This document shows, one piece after another, positions 60,543 through 64,000 of a stretch of DNA of 64,000 bases; position 1 is the stretch's first letter, and each line of letters begins with the position of its first letter. The notes beneath the pieces were generated by a model. The model was not told the origin of the DNA, searched no databases, and worked only from the letters and a program-made list of their open reading frames with translations. This DNA is from Erwinia mallotivora (GTDB taxonomy: Bacteria; Pseudomonadota; Gammaproteobacteria; Enterobacterales; Enterobacteriaceae). Position numbers and translations under genes: made by a program. The stretch covers positions 59,220 through 123,219 of the forward strand of contig NZ_JFHN01000050.1 of assembly GCF_000590885.1 (NCBI RefSeq), written 5' to 3'.

Positions 60543-61541
60543 TTAGCCGGAGGCGACGGAATGGCGGCGAACCAGCGTGGGCATAAAGCAGTGCCTGGCA
60601 CTGACATCCAGCGTCCCTTCCGCGCCTTTCAACGCCAGCTCAGTCGCCAGTTTTGCCATGGAAATAATGGGATAGCGCACCGTGGTCAACTGGGGATCGG
60701 TATAGCGTGCCACCGGAATATCATCGAAGCCCACCACTGACAGGTGTTGAGGCACGGCGATACCATTATCTTTCAGTGCCGCCAGCGCACCGGCAGCCAT
60801 ACTGTCGTTATAGGCAAAGACCGCCGTCAGATGCAGGTTGCGCCCCAGCAACTCCACCATCGCCGCTTCGCCGCCCTGTAAATCCGGCTCCGCGCTGGCG
60901 ACCCAACTTTCGGGGGGCACCACGCCCTGCTCCATCAGCGCCTGCTGCCAGCCAGCGCGGCGCTGCTCGCCATCTTCTATCGCGTGGCCGGAATCCAGAT
61001 AGCCAATACGCTGGTGCCCCTGCTGCTGTAACATCCGCGTCGCCATCAGCGCGCCGCTGACGTTATCCAGACAGACACAGCGATGGGCATAGCCCGGCAG
61101 CAGACGGTTGATCAGCACCATTCCCGGCACCTGATCCATCCATACTGCCAGCTCGGCATCGCCAAGCGCTTTGGCGTGCACCACCAGCGCGTTACATCGT
61201 TGGCGAATCAATACCTCGATGGCGTGACGCTCTTTGTCAGCCTGATGATAGGAGTTATTAATCAGCACATGCTTTTGCATACGCTGGGCGACGGTATCCA
61301 CCGCCTTAACCAGCGCACCAAAGAAGGGATCTGAGACGTCCATCACCACCACGCCGATGGTATCGCTGACCTGTGTAGCCAGCGCCTGCGCATTGGCATT
61401 TGGCCGGTAACCCAGTGCATCCACCACGCTGAGCACCATGTCGCGGGTTTCAGCGGTAACGGCGCTGCTGTTATTCAACACCCGCGACACCGTTGCCACC
61501 GACACACCCGCTTCGCGAGCCACATCACGGATGGTAATCAT
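60543..61541 (-). CDS. galS: LacI-family regulator GalS
   Basis: Galactose isorepressor of mglBAC. 332 residues: a LacI helix-turn-helix at the start ([20 protein letters not shown]) with the hinge helix [10 protein letters not shown] near 52-61, then a periplasmic-binding-protein-like galactose-sensing domain. It lies just upstream of mglBAC in the same direction. A CRP site and a GalS operator precede it too, so it should be self-regulated. GalR is less likely because of the linkage to mgl. Confidence 0.92.
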   Translation of the reverse strand: MITIRDVAREAGVSVATVSRVLNNSSAVTAETRDMVLSVVDALGYRPNANAQALATQVSDTIGVVVMDVSDPFFGALVKAVDTVAQRMQKHVLINNSYHQADKERHAIEVLIRQRCNALVVHAKALGDAELAVWMDQVPGMVLINRLLPGYAHRCVCLDNVSGALMATRMLQQQGHQRIGYLDSGHAIEDGEQRRAGWQQALMEQGVVPPESWVASAEPDLQGGEAAMVELLGRNLHLTAVFAYNDSMAAGALAALKDNGIAVPQHLSVVGFDDIPVARYTDPQLTTVRYPIISMAKLATELALKGAEGTLDVSARHCFMPTLVRRHSVASG

Positions 61542-61628
61542 GGTTGTTTAACCGAAGAGAAAATGTGCATAGCCGATCCTGACCCTGAGTTGCAGGCCGC
61601 TATTCTGACAGGGGCTGAGGGCAGGCTA

Positions 61629-61644
61629 CGTGAAATGCGTCACA
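61629..61644. promoter_or_regulatory. CRP site of galS
   Basis: CGTGAAATGCGTCACA, matching 9 of 10 conserved CRP positions. It is about 90-105 bp before the galS start and 4 bp from the GalS operator. This repeats the layout upstream of mglB. Confidence 0.65.
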
Positions 61645-61648
61645 GCAA

Positions 61649-61662
61649 TGAAAACGGTTACA
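61649..61662. promoter_or_regulatory. GalS operator of galS (autoregulation)
   Basis: TGAAAACGGTTACA, identical in all 14 bases to the operator upstream of mglB. It lies between the yeiB stop and galS and indicates negative autoregulation. Confidence 0.8.
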
Positions 61663-61696
61663 TACAAATTCGCAACATTTGTGACCCGTGTCTCCT

Positions 61697-62851
61697 TCAG
61701 ACGTTTTTGTTCAGCGGTGCGCCGCCGGTCAGTCGTGTCAGCCTGCGCCACAGCCACTCCACCGGTCCCTGACGGAAAAAACGCAGCCACAGGACGGAAA
61801 CCAGGAGATTACACAGCCATACCAGCGGCACCACCAGTAGCAGGTGGAGACGGTCCAGCTGATTAAACCAGCCCAGCCGGTTAAAAAGCGTGGTACAGAT
61901 CAGCGTTTGCAGCAGATAGTTAGTCAGCGCCATGCGGCCCACGCAGGTGATGGCAAAGGTCAGTTTCAGGCGGCTGAGCGCGGGCCACCAGCCAAAACAC
62001 AATGCGGCGTAGCCCAGCGCCTGCAAAGGTGCGGCCAGCTCACGCGGCAGTTGCAGGAAGAAACCACTCCAGCGAAAGTCCCAGCCACTTGCCCATTGCA
62101 GATAAATGGCCGGGATTTCGATCAGCCAGGCAACGGCGATTAAGATCAACGCGCAGCGGCGGTAGTGAGCCGGGGGGCGAGTGCCGCGCAACCAGCCGCT
62201 GCGCATCAGCGCCGCGCCGATCAGCATCAGTCCGACCAGCTGCCAGCCATACTGCGCCGCCAGAGCCAGCAGTCCGGAAGAGAGCATGTCGAGACGATTA
62301 ACGATCGCTTCCCAACCACCCTGTGTTTTCCAGAAAGTTTCGTACTGCACTTCAGCGAAATCAGGCAGCCACGAGCTGTTAGCCTGCTCCCCTGCCGCCA
62401 GTCCGAGCAGCAGTAAAACACCGCAGCCAAGCAGATAGAGCAGTACGCCGGTAGTAAACAGCTGACGGGTTGAGCCAACATCACGCACCATCCGCCAGGC
62501 CACCAGACCAGTCAGGCCGTAATCCAGCAGAATATCACCGTCCCAGAGCAATACGCTGTGCATCAAACCCAACAGCAGCAGCCAGCTCAGGCGCGCCTGC
62601 ATCCAGCGTTTGCCGTAAGGCTGCAACATCTGTAAACCGGCACCAAACAGCAATGCAAACAGCGAGAGGAATTTGACCTGGGCAAAGAGATCGACCACCG
62701 CCCAGCTGATGGCATCATAAGTGGCGGGCAGTCCGTGCCACGCCGGATTGAGATAGGCCGCGCGGGGCAGCCCGAAAGCAACAATGTTGAGTAGCAGGAT
62801 CCCCAGAATGGCAAGACCCCGGAGAAAATCCAGCGTGGGGATCCGTGGCAT
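61697..62851 (-). CDS. yeiB: DUF418 membrane protein YeiB
   Basis: Inner-membrane protein of unknown function, 384 residues from the ATG at 62851, close to E. coli YeiB (385). About ten membrane segments. Typical blocks are TLDFLRGLAILGILLLNIVA at the N-terminus, LFALLFGAGLQML near 72, and VGRMALTNYLLQTLICTTLF in the C-terminal DUF418 domain. The frame is open further upstream, but that part overlaps folE out of frame. It starts 7 bp after the folE stop and is probably cotranscribed. Confidence 0.93.
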   Translation of the reverse strand: MPRIPTLDFLRGLAILGILLLNIVAFGLPRAAYLNPAWHGLPATYDAISWAVVDLFAQVKFLSLFALLFGAGLQMLQPYGKRWMQARLSWLLLLGLMHSVLLWDGDILLDYGLTGLVAWRMVRDVGSTRQLFTTGVLLYLLGCGVLLLLGLAAGEQANSSWLPDFAEVQYETFWKTQGGWEAIVNRLDMLSSGLLALAAQYGWQLVGLMLIGAALMRSGWLRGTRPPAHYRRCALILIAVAWLIEIPAIYLQWASGWDFRWSGFFLQLPRELAAPLQALGYAALCFGWWPALSRLKLTFAITCVGRMALTNYLLQTLICTTLFNRLGWFNQLDRLHLLLVVPLVWLCNLLVSVLWLRFFRQGPVEWLWRRLTRLTGGAPLNKNV

Positions 62852-62858
62852 GGTGTCG

Positions 62859-63524
62859 TCAGCCGTGGCGAATGGTGCGCAGGAACTCCTGACGGGTGTT
62901 CTGGCTGGACTTGAACAGACCGCCCAGTGAGGTGGTGGTGGTGGCGCTGGTGGCATCACGGATACCACGGGCCTTCACGCAGTAGTGAACAGCATCGATA
63001 CACACCGCAACGTTATTGGTGCCGAGCAGCGTCTGCAATGCCAACAGGATCTGCTGGGTCAGTCGCTCCTGCACCTGTGGACGTGAAGAGAAAAACTGCA
63101 CGATGCGGTTAATCTTCGACAGGCCGATCACTTTGTCTTTCGGGATATAAGCCACGGTCGCTTTACCGTCAATCATCACAAAATGGTGCTCACAGGTGCT
63201 GGTCAGGGTGATATCGCGCACCGTGACCATCTCATCCACCTTCATTTTGTTCTCAATCAGGGTGATTTTGGGAAAGTTGGCGTAATCCAGCCCCGAGAAG
63301 ATCTCATTGACGTACATTTTGGCAATACGATGGGGTGTTTCAGCCAGGCTGTCATCCTGCAGGTCGAGATTTAACAGCTGCATCACTTCGGTCATGTGAC
63401 CGGCGATCAGCTGTCTGCGGCTTTCATCATCCATTTCACGAGCAGGTGAGCGTAACGGGGTTTCCAGCCCACGGGCAAGCAGCGCCTCGTGAACCAGTGT
63501 GGCTTCCTGACTTAACGTAGCCAT
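62859..63524 (-). CDS. folE: GTP cyclohydrolase I
   Basis: First enzyme of tetrahydrofolate synthesis: GTP to 7,8-dihydroneopterin triphosphate. From the ATG at 63524 it has 221 residues (222 in E. coli). Zinc and catalytic residues lie in STCEHHFV (Cys-Glu-His-His, about 109-116) and VHYCVKARG (about 180). [17 protein letters not shown] is the conserved C-terminus. folE-yeiB-galS order equals E. coli. Confidence 0.97.
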   Translation of the reverse strand: MATLSQEATLVHEALLARGLETPLRSPAREMDDESRRQLIAGHMTEVMQLLNLDLQDDSLAETPHRIAKMYVNEIFSGLDYANFPKITLIENKMKVDEMVTVRDITLTSTCEHHFVMIDGKATVAYIPKDKVIGLSKINRIVQFFSSRPQVQERLTQQILLALQTLLGTNNVAVCIDAVHYCVKARGIRDATSATTTTSLGGLFKSSQNTRQEFLRTIRHG

Positions 63525-63650
63525 GGTGGTTTCTTCTCCGACAGGGTTTACTGCGGCCCGTAAGGGGACCGCCAAAAATTCTGAGGCGGTATTTTGGTAC
63601 ACAACGCGCCGTTAATCCAGCAAATCAGTTTCAAGCCGCATGAAACTGTT

Positions 63651-64000
63651 TCATTTGCTGCCAGCGTCGCAGCGCCAGACCAGTAAGCCCGCCAGCAACA
63701 GCCCTGCCCCGGCCAGATAAAGCGCAGGTTCCAGTCGCCCGCTCAGCGCAGTGGAAAGCGCCGAGAAAACCGGGCCAACCAGTTGGCCGATGGCATAGCC
63801 GGTGGTCAGCAGCCCGGCCATGTAACGGTTATGTCGGGGAGCCAGTTCGCGAGCGACCAGCAGAGTAAGCTGAACCACATTCAGAAATCCGCCGCCGATC
63901 AGTACGGCTCCTGTTACCAGCCCGCTGATCCCCTGCAACTGCCCGGCGCATAAGATCCCCAGTGCCTGAAGCCACAGCGTCAGCGCCAGCCGCTGGCTGG
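63651..64000 (-). CDS. MFS transporter, YbfB/YjiJ family (partial, cut by window end)
   Basis: The C-terminal part of a membrane transporter, open to the window edge. About four hydrophobic segments are visible, with AGLLTTGYAIGQLVGPVFSALS, a pattern I associate with the YbfB/YjiJ (DUF1228-like) MFS family. The true start lies beyond 64000. In E. coli yeiG occupies the place after folE, so this is a local difference. Substrate unknown. Confidence 0.65.
   Translation of the reverse strand, partial: SQRLALTLWLQALGILCAGQLQGISGLVTGAVLIGGGFLNVVQLTLLVARELAPRHNRYMAGLLTTGYAIGQLVGPVFSALSTALSGRLEPALYLAGAGLLLAGLLVWRCDAGSK

Overview
The window looks like a chromosomal segment of a plant-associated member of the Erwiniaceae (Erwinia, or less likely Pantoea). 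The evidence is an amylovoran/stewartan-type exopolysaccharide cluster (amsG-H-I-A-B order) fused to an otherwise E. coli-like gene order (yegH, asmA, dcd, udk, dgcE, yegD, mdtABCD-baeSR, trhP, yegS, fbaB, thiDM, mrp, metG, yohJK, cdd, sanA, mglBAC-galS, yeiB, folE). All gene names are by recall of family sequences; no database search was run.

Layout. 1-7366: start of the EPS operon on the minus strand (initiating transferase AmsG, export lipoprotein AmsH, phosphatase AmsI, tyrosine autokinase AmsA, glycosyltransferase AmsB). It lies behind a leader of more than 500 bp that carries an RcsAB box and a JUMPstart/ops element. Hairpins after amsA and after amsB look like attenuators. 7367-18235: housekeeping and envelope genes, with a DgcE-like diguanylate cyclase that ends after its GGDEF domain. 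18466-29439: mdtABCD-baeSR, a tightly overlapping RND efflux and two-component operon. 29608-32154: trhP and yegS. 32254-36981: a hexonate-type catabolic block, rspB / ACS-family MFS / ydfI / rspR, without rspA. 37109-40080: fbaB, then thiMD behind a TPP riboswitch.

40100-42500 is an AT-rich accessory island. It holds a translationally coupled pair (STM2901-like and DUF1493), a decayed 5' end of an IS2-like element that keeps its terminal sequence, a 21-residue ORF with a strong ribosome binding site, and an orphan lipoprotein resembling T6SS immunity proteins. The lipoprotein start overlaps the stop of a 52-residue gene fragment. Core genes resume with a small protein plus GNAT acetyltransferase pair, mrp, metG, yohJK and cdd. 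maeA and an AraC / GPH-transporter / GH127 arabinofuranosidase module are inserted relative to E. coli order.

The right end is the galactose uptake locus galS-mglBAC, with two nearly identical CRP-plus-GalS operator pairs, then yeiB, folE and the C-terminal part of an MFS transporter cut by the window edge. Taken together the segment links surface polysaccharide production (Rcs, RfaH and possibly c-di-GMP control), envelope-stress efflux and plant-sugar use (galactosides, arabinofuranosides, hexonates). The least explained material is the 40.1-42.5 kb island.
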